Shown piece after piece: positions 1 to 6,925 of a stretch of DNA of 35,244 nt; positions within the stretch are counted from its first letter, which is position 1, and every line of letters begins with the position of its first letter. A program made the translations under genes and the position numbers. The stretch is taken from NCBI RefSeq assembly GCF_013387495.1, contig NZ_JABZEE010000064.1:1-35244 (forward strand), given 5' to 3'. Below the pieces are notes generated by a model. The model made no database searches. It saw only the letters and a list, made by a program, of their open reading frames with translations, and was not told the origin of the DNA. This DNA comes from Streptomyces sp. PKU-EA00015. Its GTDB lineage: Bacteria; Actinomycetota; Actinomycetes; Streptomycetales; Streptomycetaceae.

Positions 1-329
1 CGCTTTCGCGCTTCCCTTTCCGGCGGATCCGACTCTATCAGATCCTTTCGGGCCTGATTCCCAGTCAGAGGGCGTTGCCTTCCCGGCTGTTGGGCCGTTC
101 CGACGTCCAAACTCTAGCGGATTTCCTGGGCGGCTCATAATCGAGTCATCGAAATGAATTTCGGCATGCGAAATTCGTCCCGGCTGGGAGATCGTGCTGA
201 GTTGGTTGCCGCATCAGCGGCGAGGATGGCTGTCGAAGAACCGTTACGGCTCCGCGACAACTCGAAGAACCTTACGGATCGACGGGGGCCGTGTCAACCC
301 TCCCCCCGCGGCCGTCCGGAGGCCGGTCG
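1..329. other. Non-coding stretch left of marR
   Basis: No convincing gene is seen; open frames here are short and unsupported. The stretch holds one clear inverted repeat at 156-176 (listed separately) and an imperfect direct repeat of about 15 bases near 234-249 and 264-278 (both copies start CGAAGAACC and end TTACGG). It probably contains the promoter of a gene beyond the left edge and the 3' flank of the marR gene. Confidence 0.5.
156..176. promoter_or_regulatory. Inverted repeat, possible operator
   Basis: GAATTTCG (156-163) and CGAAATTC (169-176) form a perfect 8-bp inverted repeat around a 5-base centre. It is AT-rich in a GC-rich background, which favours a protein-binding site. The regulated gene is not visible and may lie left of the window. 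Confidence 0.4.
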
Positions 330-896
330 CTAGTCCAGGTCGGTCAGGCGGCCGCCGGCGTCCGGCTGGTCGTGCTCGACCCGGCGCAGCACGCGGATCA
401 GCAGTTCGCCGAGCAGGCCGCGCTCGTCCGGGGCGAGGTCCTGGAGCAGGTCCTCCTCGAATGTGGTGGCCATGCGCATCGCCTCGAGCCACTTCGTGCG
501 GCCCTCGTCCGTCAGCTCGACGATCACGCGTACGCGGTTGTTCTCGTCACGGTCGCGGGTCACGAGGCCCTCGCTCGCCATCCGGTCGATGCGGTGGGTC
601 ATCGCGGCCGGCGTGAGGCCGAGGCGCTTGGCGAGCTCCCCGGGCCCGAGGCGATAGGGGGAGCCCGAGAGGACCAGCGTCTTGAGGACCTCCCACTCGG
701 CGTTGCTGATGCCGAGGGCCGCGACCTGGCGGCCGTACGCGACGTTCATCCGGCGGTTGAGCCGTCCGAGTGCGGAGACCACCTTCTCGACCTGGGGGTC
801 GAGATCCCCGTACTCGCGCTGATAGGCGGCGATCTGCTCGTCGAGGGTCGGCTCCTGCGGGCCGGAGGCAGCGTCCGCGGGGGTCTCAGTAGGCAT
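330..896 (-). CDS. MarR family transcriptional regulator
   Basis: 188-aa winged-helix regulator read leftward. Mid-protein sequence has the MarR layout: a helix ending in NAEWEVLKTL, a recognition helix region with LAKRLGLTPAAMTHRIDRM, and a wing with RDRDENNRVRVIVELTDEG. The ATG at 896 (protein MPTETPADAAS) is preferred to the in-frame ATG at 941, because the extra 15 residues would cover the palindromic operator region. It is divergent from an MFS exporter, the usual MarR arrangement, so it most likely represses itself and the exporter until a small ligand releases it. The ligand is unknown. Family call is strong; target is inferred from position. Confidence 0.9.
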   Translation of the reverse strand: MPTETPADAASGPQEPTLDEQIAAYQREYGDLDPQVEKVVSALGRLNRRMNVAYGRQVAALGISNAEWEVLKTLVLSGSPYRLGPGELAKRLGLTPAAMTHRIDRMASEGLVTRDRDENNRVRVIVELTDEGRTKWLEAMRMATTFEEDLLQDLAPDERGLLGELLIRVLRRVEHDQPDAGGRLTDLD

Positions 897-927
897 GCGC
901 GGAAGTATCGCACGGCACTCGTTGGCC

Positions 928-941
928 TTGAAGTCCTTCAA
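928..941. promoter_or_regulatory. Candidate MarR operator 1
   Basis: TTGAAG-TC-CTTCAA is a perfect 6-bp inverted repeat with a 2-base centre, between the divergent marR and MFS genes. Size and symmetry suit a dimeric winged-helix repressor. A related half-palindrome lies at 972-982. Confidence 0.6.
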
Positions 942-971
942 TGTGTATTGTTGAGGTTCTAACTTTACTGT

Positions 972-982
972 TGAAGTCTTCA
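972..982. promoter_or_regulatory. Candidate MarR operator 2
   Basis: TGAAG-T-CTTCA repeats the half-site of the 928-941 palindrome about 42 bases away, or about four helical turns. Two related sites on the same DNA face support cooperative binding by the adjacent MarR protein. Confidence 0.5.
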
Positions 983-1054
983 GGCTTCAGTCCTCCAGGT
1001 CCTGCAGGACCTCAACCGAAGTGGGTGAGTGTGACCAAGGCGAAGGGTGCAGCG

Positions 1055-2329
1055 ATGCGCCGGATCCAGGCGGGGAACGCGCTGAGCGCGTTCGGACTCG
1101 GCTTCACCGTTCCGTACCTCTACATCTACGTGGCGCAGGTGCGGGACCTGGGCGCGAGTGCGGCGGGCTTGGTGCTCGCCGTCTTCGCGATGGCCGCGCT
1201 CGTCGCCCTGCCGTTCACCGGGCGGGTCATCGACCGGCGCGGGCCGCTGCCCGTACTGGTCGGCGCTGCGGTACTGGCGTCCGTCGGAGCGGCGGGCATG
1301 GGGCTGTCGGGGAGCGTGGGGGCCGTCGTCCTGTCCGCGGCGGTGCTCGGCGCCGGGACCGCCGTCATGCAGCCGGCGCTGGCCACCATGATCGTCTGGT
1401 GCTCGGAGACCACGACGCGCACCCGCGCCTTCGCCATGCAGTTCTTCCTGCAGAACCTCGGTCTCGGCATCGGCGGCCTGATCGGCGGACACATCGTCGA
1501 CGAGAGCCGGCCCGCCGGTTTCACCCTGCTGTTCGGCATCGAGGCCGCGATGTTCCTCGTCCTCGTCGGCATCGCGCTGACCGTACGGCTGCCCGAGTCC
1601 GCGTCGCTGCGCAGTGCCCGGCCCGCCGACACGGAGGCCAGGGCCAGGGGCGGGATGCGCGCGCTGCTCGGACACCGGGCGATGGTGCAACTGCTGGTGC
1701 TGGGCTTCGTCCTCTTCTTCGCCTGCTACGGGCAGTTCGAGTCGGGACTCGCCGCGTACGGCACCGAGGCGGCCGGGATCGAGCCCGCCACCCTGGGCAC
1801 GGCGCTCGCCGCCAACACCGCGGTGATCGTGGCCGCACAGTTCCTGGTGCTCAAGTTCGTCGAACGCCGCAGCCGCAGCCGGGTCATCGCCTCGGTCGGC
1901 CTGATCTGGGCCGTCGCGTGGACGGCCGCGGGCTACGCGGGCCTCGGCCACGGCAGCCAGGCCATGGCGACCGCCGCGTTCATCTCGACGTACGCGCTGT
2001 TCGGGCTCGGCGAGGCCATGCTGTCGCCGACCGTCGCCCCGCTGGTCGCCGACCTGGCGCCGGAGTCGATGGTCGGGCAGTACAACTCAGCGTTCGCCCT
2101 GGTCAAGCAGCTCGCGCTGGCGGTCGGCCCGGCCGTCGGCGGTCCGATGGGCGCCGCGCTCCACGGGCCGTACATCGTGACGTTCGTGCTGTTCTCGCTC
2201 GGCATCACGGTGCTCGCGCTGCGGCTGGGCAAGCGGCTCACGCCGGTGCAGGACCGGCCGTCGCTCGCGGCGAAGTCCCGCGTGGTGACGGTGCACAAGC
2301 CCGAAGAGGCCGTCGCCCCCGCCCACTGA
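1055..2329 (+). CDS. MFS transporter (drug-efflux type)
   Basis: 424-aa inner-membrane protein of the major facilitator superfamily with about 12 hydrophobic segments in two halves. The loop after TM2 carries the family A motif in the form GRVIDRRGPLPVL. It is probably a drug/proton antiporter, judging from the family and the divergent marR; the substrate cannot be read from sequence. The ATG at 1055 has AAGGG seven bases upstream; in-frame GTGs at 1025 and 1031 are alternatives. Its stop is only four bases from the stop of the convergent phosphatase, with no terminator hairpin in the gap, so the two transcripts probably overlap. Confidence 0.88.
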   Translation: MRRIQAGNALSAFGLGFTVPYLYIYVAQVRDLGASAAGLVLAVFAMAALVALPFTGRVIDRRGPLPVLVGAAVLASVGAAGMGLSGSVGAVVLSAAVLGAGTAVMQPALATMIVWCSETTTRTRAFAMQFFLQNLGLGIGGLIGGHIVDESRPAGFTLLFGIEAAMFLVLVGIALTVRLPESASLRSARPADTEARARGGMRALLGHRAMVQLLVLGFVLFFACYGQFESGLAAYGTEAAGIEPATLGTALAANTAVIVAAQFLVLKFVERRSRSRVIASVGLIWAVAWTAAGYAGLGHGSQAMATAAFISTYALFGLGEAMLSPTVAPLVADLAPESMVGQYNSAFALVKQLALAVGPAVGGPMGAALHGPYIVTFVLFSLGITVLALRLGKRLTPVQDRPSLAAKSRVVTVHKPEEAVAPAH

Positions 2330-2333
2330 CGCG

Positions 2334-3989
2334 TCAGGGCAGGGCGAACTCGCACCAGACGGCCTTGCCGCCACCCGGCGTACGGCGGCTTCCCCAGGAC
2401 GAGGCGATCGTCGCGATGATCGAGATACCGCGGCCCGCCTCGTCCTCGGACTCCGCCCGGCGGCGTCGCGGCAGGTGCTCGTCCCCGTCCGTCACCTCGA
2501 CGATCAGCCGCCGGTCCGTGCGGCGCAGCCGAAGGCGCATGGGCGGGGAACCGTGCTTGAGGGAATTGGCCACCAGCTCGCTGACGGCCAGGACCCCGAG
2601 GTCGTGCAGCTCGGGCGGGAAACGCCAGGAGGCCAGCACCCCGGAGGCGAAGGCACGCGCGCGAGGTGCGGCCTCGATGCCGCCGAGGAGGTCCAGCGCG
2701 GCGTTGTGGAACAGCTCGGCGTTCGCACCCTTGCGAGTCGGGTGCTGGAGGACGAGGAGCGCGACGTCGTCGTCGTGCTCGGCGGTCACCCCCATGGAGC
2801 GGATCAGCCGGTCGCAGACCACCTGCGGGGTACCGGTCGCCCCGGACAGCGCGCGCTCCAGCGCTGCCATCCCCTCGTCGATGTCCTCGCGCCGGCGCTC
2901 CACCAGGCCGTCCGTGTAGAGGACGGCGGTGGCGCCGGGCGGGAGGTCGATGGAACCCGAGGCGTGCAGATAGCCGCCGGTGCCGAGCGGCGGGCCGGTG
3001 GGCTCGTCGGCGCGGCGGACGGTGCCGTCCTGGTCGCGTACGAGGATCGGCAGATGCCCGGCCGACGCGTAGACCAGGCGGCCCTCATTCGGGTCATGGA
3101 CGGCGTACACACAGGTGGCGATCTGGCTGGGATCGATCTCGGAGGCGAGCCCGTCGAGCAGCTGGAGCACCTCGTGGGGCGGCAGGTCCAGGCGGGCGTA
3201 GGCCCGTACGGCGGTGCGCAGCTGTCCCATGACGGCTGCCGCGCGGACACCGCGACCCATCACGTCGCCGATGACCAGGGCCGTACGGCCGGCGCCGAGC
3301 GTGATCACGTCGTACCAGTCGCCGCCGACCGCCGCGTCCGTGCCGCCGGGCTGGTAGGTGGCGGCGAACCGCAGGTCGTCGGGCTGCTCCAACTCCTGCG
3401 GCAGGAGCGACCGCTGGAGGGTGACAGCGGTCTCGCGGTGACGCCGCTCGCTGGCGCGCAGCCGCTCGGCGGCCTCGGCGTGGTCGGTGACGTCGGCCGC
3501 GAAGACCAGGACGCCCTCGGGCTCCTTGCCGCCCTCGGTCCGTTCGGCGGGCAGGCAGGTCACCGTGTACGACCCTCCGCCCCGGGTCCTGCGGGACTTG
3601 ACCGTACGGGGCTTGCCGCTGCGCAGCACCTGGTCCATGAGCGGGAGCAGGCCCAGCTCGGCGAGCTCGGGGCAGCTGTCGGCGGCCGTGGTGCCGAGCG
3701 TGCGGTGACCAAAGGCGGCGGCGTATGCCTCGTTGACGTACGCGATGCGGTGGTCGGGGCCGTAGACGAGGGCGACCAGGGCGGGGAGGCGGCCGAGGAT
3801 CTCCGGCACGGAGAAGTCCTCCAGCGCCGGGACGTCCGAAGGAGTCTTCGGCGGCTGTCCGGTCTCACCGCGGGCCGCGGGCACCGAGCCGTCGCCCCGC
3901 TGCACCGGCGAGAGCCCCTGGTCGGTCCTCCGTGCTGCGGCGCGACGCTGCGTACCGGGGAGCCTGGGGCTCCAACGCGTGAAGTTCAC
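2334..3989 (-). CDS. PAS-PP2C(SpoIIE)-HATPase regulatory phosphatase
   Basis: 551-aa soluble signalling protein. A PAS domain (about residues 65-165; HRIAYVNEAYAAAFG) would sense a signal. A SpoIIE/RsbU-type PP2C domain follows (about 195-400), with metal-site motifs GGDWYDV, GDVMGRGVRAA, LYTDGLVE and DDDVALLVL. A C-terminal RsbW-like GHKL ATPase (about 420-551) has an N box around SELVANSLKHG and a G box GRGISIIA. Such proteins phosphorylate and dephosphorylate anti-sigma-factor antagonists; many occur in Streptomyces and most have no known partner. No anti-sigma antagonist gene is adjacent. The start is GTG at 3989. It follows the NDH gene on the same strand after about 130 bases, so co-transcription is possible but not shown. 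Confidence 0.9.
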   Translation of the reverse strand: MNFTRWSPRLPGTQRRAAARRTDQGLSPVQRGDGSVPAARGETGQPPKTPSDVPALEDFSVPEILGRLPALVALVYGPDHRIAYVNEAYAAAFGHRTLGTTAADSCPELAELGLLPLMDQVLRSGKPRTVKSRRTRGGGSYTVTCLPAERTEGGKEPEGVLVFAADVTDHAEAAERLRASERRHRETAVTLQRSLLPQELEQPDDLRFAATYQPGGTDAAVGGDWYDVITLGAGRTALVIGDVMGRGVRAAAVMGQLRTAVRAYARLDLPPHEVLQLLDGLASEIDPSQIATCVYAVHDPNEGRLVYASAGHLPILVRDQDGTVRRADEPTGPPLGTGGYLHASGSIDLPPGATAVLYTDGLVERRREDIDEGMAALERALSGATGTPQVVCDRLIRSMGVTAEHDDDVALLVLQHPTRKGANAELFHNAALDLLGGIEAAPRARAFASGVLASWRFPPELHDLGVLAVSELVANSLKHGSPPMRLRLRRTDRRLIVEVTDGDEHLPRRRRAESEDEAGRGISIIATIASSWGSRRTPGGGKAVWCEFALP

Positions 3990-4118
3990 TGACTTTCAAG
4001 CCTCAATGGGGGTCGTCGCCAAGGGTCACTCTGTGCAGGTGTGAGCCCACCTATGGTCACACGTCCAGTGTGGTCGACCGGACGGACAGTCCTTTTCGCC
4101 CAGCTCCTGTCGGCGGCG

Positions 4119-5582
4119 TCAGGTGCCCGAGGGGCCGTCCGGGGAACTGTCCGCCGATTCGTCCGCCGCACTGGGCGGCGGGCCGCTGTCCTTTACGTCG
4201 CCGTTGCGTCTGGCGCCCGCGGCGAGTTCGAACTCGGCGCGCGGATGCTCCAGCGAGCCGAGGGAGACGATCTCACGTTTGAAGAGACCGGCGAGGGTCC
4301 ATTCGGCCAGGACGCGGGCCTTGCGGTTGAAGGTCGGCACGCGGCTGAGGTGGTAGGTGCGGTGCATCAGCCAGGCCGGATAACCCTTGAGCTTGCGGCC
4401 GTAGACGTGGGCGACGCCCTTGTGGAGTCCGAGGGAGGCGACGGAGCCGACGTACTTGTGGGCGTACTGGTGCAGGGGTTGTCCGCGCAGGGCGGCCGCG
4501 ATGTTCTCGGCCAGGACCTTGGTCTGGCGCAGGGCGTGCTGGGCGTTGGGCGCGCACTCGGCGCCGGGCCTGTCGGAGGTGACGTCCGGGACGGCCGCCG
4601 CGTCGCCCGCCGCCCAGGCGTGGGCGACGCCGTCGACGGTGAGGTGTTCGGTGCAGGCGAGGCGGCCGCGCTCGTTGAGCGGGAGGTCGGTGGCGGCGAG
4701 CAGGGGCGCCGGTTTGACGCCGGCCGTCCAGACGACGGTCCGGGTCGGGAAGCGGGAGCCGTCGCTGAGCACGGCGACCCGGTCCTCGCACGACTCGAGC
4801 CGGGTGTCCAGCCGTACGTCGATGTTCCGGGCGCGCAGTTCCCGGACGGCGTAACGGCCCATCTCCTCGCCGACCTCGGGCAGGATGCGCCCGGCCGCCT
4901 CGACGAGGATCCACTTCATGTCCTCGGGTTTGACGTTGTGGTAGTAGCGCGCTGTGTAGCGAGCCATGTCCTCGAGTTCGGCCAGGGCCTCGACGCCCGC
5001 GTAACCGCCGCCGACGAAGACGAAGGTGAGGGCCGCGTCGCGGATCGCCGGATCGCGGGTGGAGGACGCGATGTCCATCTGCTCGATGACGTGGTTGCGC
5101 AGCCCGATGGCTTCCTCGACCGTCTTGAAACCGATGCCGTAGTCGGCGAGGCCGGGGACGGGAAGGGTGCGGGAGACGGAGCCGGGGGCGATGACGAGTT
5201 CGTCGTAGGTGATCTCGACGGCTCCGGCGCTCTCCTCCTCGGTGGCGAGCGTGGTGACGGTCGCCGTCCGCTTGGCATGGTCGACGGCGCGGGCCTCACC
5301 GATGACGATCGTGCATCTGCCGAGGACGCGACGCAGGGGGACGACCACATGGCGCGGAGAGATGGAACCGGCCGCGGCCTCCGGCAGGAACGGCTGATAC
5401 GTCATATAGGGGTCGGGGGCGACCACCACGATCTCGACGTCGCCGCGGTCGAGCTCCGGCTTCAGCTTCCGCTGGAGGCGCAGCGCGGTGTACATCCCGA
5501 CGTAGCCGCCGCCGACGACCAGAATGCGTGTGCGCGGCGAGGTGCCGGAGGTCGTGCCCCGGGAGTTTGCAGCCTTCACCAT
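4119..5582 (-). CDS. ndh: Type II NADH dehydrogenase (NDH-2)
   Basis: 487-aa FAD flavoprotein that would pass electrons from NADH to menaquinone without pumping protons, at the inner face of the membrane. The N-terminal FAD Rossmann motif is ILVVGGGYVGMYTA; the second (NADH) motif is FVFVGGGYAGVEALAELED; a late FAD motif includes AWAAGDAAAVPD. The C-terminal third has the amphipathic character expected for membrane association. The ATG at 5582 starts the conserved sequence; a longer reading from 5810 would add about 76 low-complexity residues through the regulatory region. No strong ribosome-binding site is visible. It is divergent from the TetR gene, as with S. coelicolor SCO4119 and atrA (order from memory). 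Other FAD-disulphide oxidoreductases are less likely because no redox CxxxxC is present. Confidence 0.87.
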   Translation of the reverse strand: MVKAANSRGTTSGTSPRTRILVVGGGYVGMYTALRLQRKLKPELDRGDVEIVVVAPDPYMTYQPFLPEAAAGSISPRHVVVPLRRVLGRCTIVIGEARAVDHAKRTATVTTLATEEESAGAVEITYDELVIAPGSVSRTLPVPGLADYGIGFKTVEEAIGLRNHVIEQMDIASSTRDPAIRDAALTFVFVGGGYAGVEALAELEDMARYTARYYHNVKPEDMKWILVEAAGRILPEVGEEMGRYAVRELRARNIDVRLDTRLESCEDRVAVLSDGSRFPTRTVVWTAGVKPAPLLAATDLPLNERGRLACTEHLTVDGVAHAWAAGDAAAVPDVTSDRPGAECAPNAQHALRQTKVLAENIAAALRGQPLHQYAHKYVGSVASLGLHKGVAHVYGRKLKGYPAWLMHRTYHLSRVPTFNRKARVLAEWTLAGLFKREIVSLGSLEHPRAEFELAAGARRNGDVKDSGPPPSAADESADSSPDGPSGT

Positions 5583-5890
5583 CCCATGACGCAACGACCT
5601 CAGTCGTTTGTCCACAGGCCCGGCGAATTGTGTGACCGGAAGCCGTCGGTGGCCCTGTCGCGGCACAGCTCGGGGCATAACGGAAGCCGTGCAGGTCAGG
5701 CCCGGCGGGGTGGCGGGAGGCAGCGGGTGGAATGGGGATCCTTCCGGTCCTTGCTCCGATCGGGGGGCGCTCCGTGCGAAGTACCCCCTTCTGAATTGAC
5801 TCCGGCTCAACTATGTTCGTTGTCGGTCGGGGTGCCAGGTCATGGCACGCCCGGCAGACCAGGGCGGGGATGTCTCCGGGGGGAGACGAC
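5583..5890. other. ndh-atrA divergent regulatory region
   Basis: About 308 non-coding bases carrying both promoters of the divergent pair. The clearest element is the GGAA/TTCC inverted repeat at 5729-5745. No convincing Rex-type site (TTGTGAA-N4-TTCACAA) was found, although some ndh genes have one. Confidence 0.5.
5729..5745. promoter_or_regulatory. Candidate AtrA-binding site
   Basis: GGAATGGGGATCCTTCC reads as GGAAnG-N5-CnTTCC, an imperfect inverted repeat of TetR-operator size. From memory, the AtrA consensus is a GGAATG...CATTCC type palindrome, which this resembles. Its place between ndh and the atrA-like gene fits autoregulation and control of ndh. Confidence 0.5.
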
Positions 5891-6694
5891 ATGACCGGGG
5901 GAACGATTATGCACATCCAGGATTCGCATTGGCAGACCGCCGTCGCGCCGGCTTCGGCCGCGGACGGCAATGGAAGCGGACCGACGGGTCCGGTCGGGAC
6001 GGGCCGTTCGGCGCCGCTGCGCGTGGACGCGCAGCGCAATCTCGAGCATGTCCTGCGCGCCGCCCGCGAGGTGTTCGGCGAGCTGGGGTACGGGGCCCCG
6101 ATGGAGGACGTGGCCCGGCGTGCCCGGGTCGGCGTGGGCACGGTGTACCGCCGTTTCCCGAGCAAGGACGTGCTGGTGCGGCGGATAGCCGCGGAGGAGA
6201 TCTCCCGGCTGACCGAGCAGGCGCGTACGGCTCTCGGGCAGGAGGAGGAGCCGTGGTCGGCGCTCTCCCGGTTCCTGCGCACCTCGGTGGCGTCCGGTGC
6301 CGGGCGGCTGCTGCCGCCGCAGGTGCTGAGGGTGCGGGTGGACGGCGACGAGGCGGCGGCTCGCGCCGACGACCTGTCGGGTGAGGCGCGCGAGGACATG
6401 TGGGTGCCGCAGCAGCGGGCGGGTGAACCGTCCGGGCTGCGCGTGGTGGGGCCGCGCCCGGTGCCGGCCGAGGAGCAGGACGACGCCGGCGCGGCGGACC
6501 TGCTGGAGGTCGTGGGCCGGCTCGTCGAGCGGGCACGCGCCGCGGGTGAGCTGCGCGATGACGTGACCGTGGCCGACGTGCTGCTGGTGATAGCGACGGC
6601 CGCGCCGTCGCTGCCCGACGCCGCGCAGCAGGAGGCCGCGTCGGCCCGGCTGCTGGAGATCCTGCTGGAGGGTCTGCGGCCGCGGTCCGCGTGA
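5891..6694 (+). CDS. atrA: TetR family regulator, AtrA-like
   Basis: 267-aa TetR regulator. The N-terminal helix-turn-helix is plain (about residues 48-95: AAREVFGELGYGAPMEDVA, then VGVGTVYRRFPSKDVLVRR), and the rest is the ligand/dimer domain. Identity as AtrA rests on neighbours and remembered order: divergent NDH-2 and a downstream sigma factor, as for S. coelicolor SCO4118. AtrA activates antibiotic regulatory genes such as actII-ORF4 and is a pleiotropic regulator. Two starts are plausible: ATG 5891 after GGGGGGAG, used here, and ATG 5909 after GGGGGA, giving MHIQDSHW. The segment between the HTH and the C-terminus is acidic and Arg-rich. Family certain, orthology likely. Confidence 0.8.
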   Translation: MTGGTIMHIQDSHWQTAVAPASAADGNGSGPTGPVGTGRSAPLRVDAQRNLEHVLRAAREVFGELGYGAPMEDVARRARVGVGTVYRRFPSKDVLVRRIAAEEISRLTEQARTALGQEEEPWSALSRFLRTSVASGAGRLLPPQVLRVRVDGDEAAARADDLSGEAREDMWVPQQRAGEPSGLRVVGPRPVPAEEQDDAGAADLLEVVGRLVERARAAGELRDDVTVADVLLVIATAAPSLPDAAQQEAASARLLEILLEGLRPRSA

Positions 6695-6925
6695 GGCTCC
6701 GCACGGGCGCTCCTGCTCCGTGACCCGTCCCTGGCAGCGCGGTCCCGTCAACCGCCCGTGTCCGCTCGCCCGGTTGTTCCTGCCATTTTCGGATGACCGG
6801 CGGTGCGCAGTTCGGGGAAGTCGCCCCGGACGAGTGGTTGTGGCGCATAAGAGTTCGGCGTACAGGCGCCCTGTGGCACGCTTGCCCGGTAATTCGGGTC
6901 CGAAGTGCTAACGGGGGCTTCCGCG

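Noticed and set aside
5583..5660. A possible Rex redox-repressor site before ndh (AATTGTGTGACC near 5627-5638).
   Set aside because: Only one half-site resembles TTGTGAA and the other arm is absent at the required spacing.
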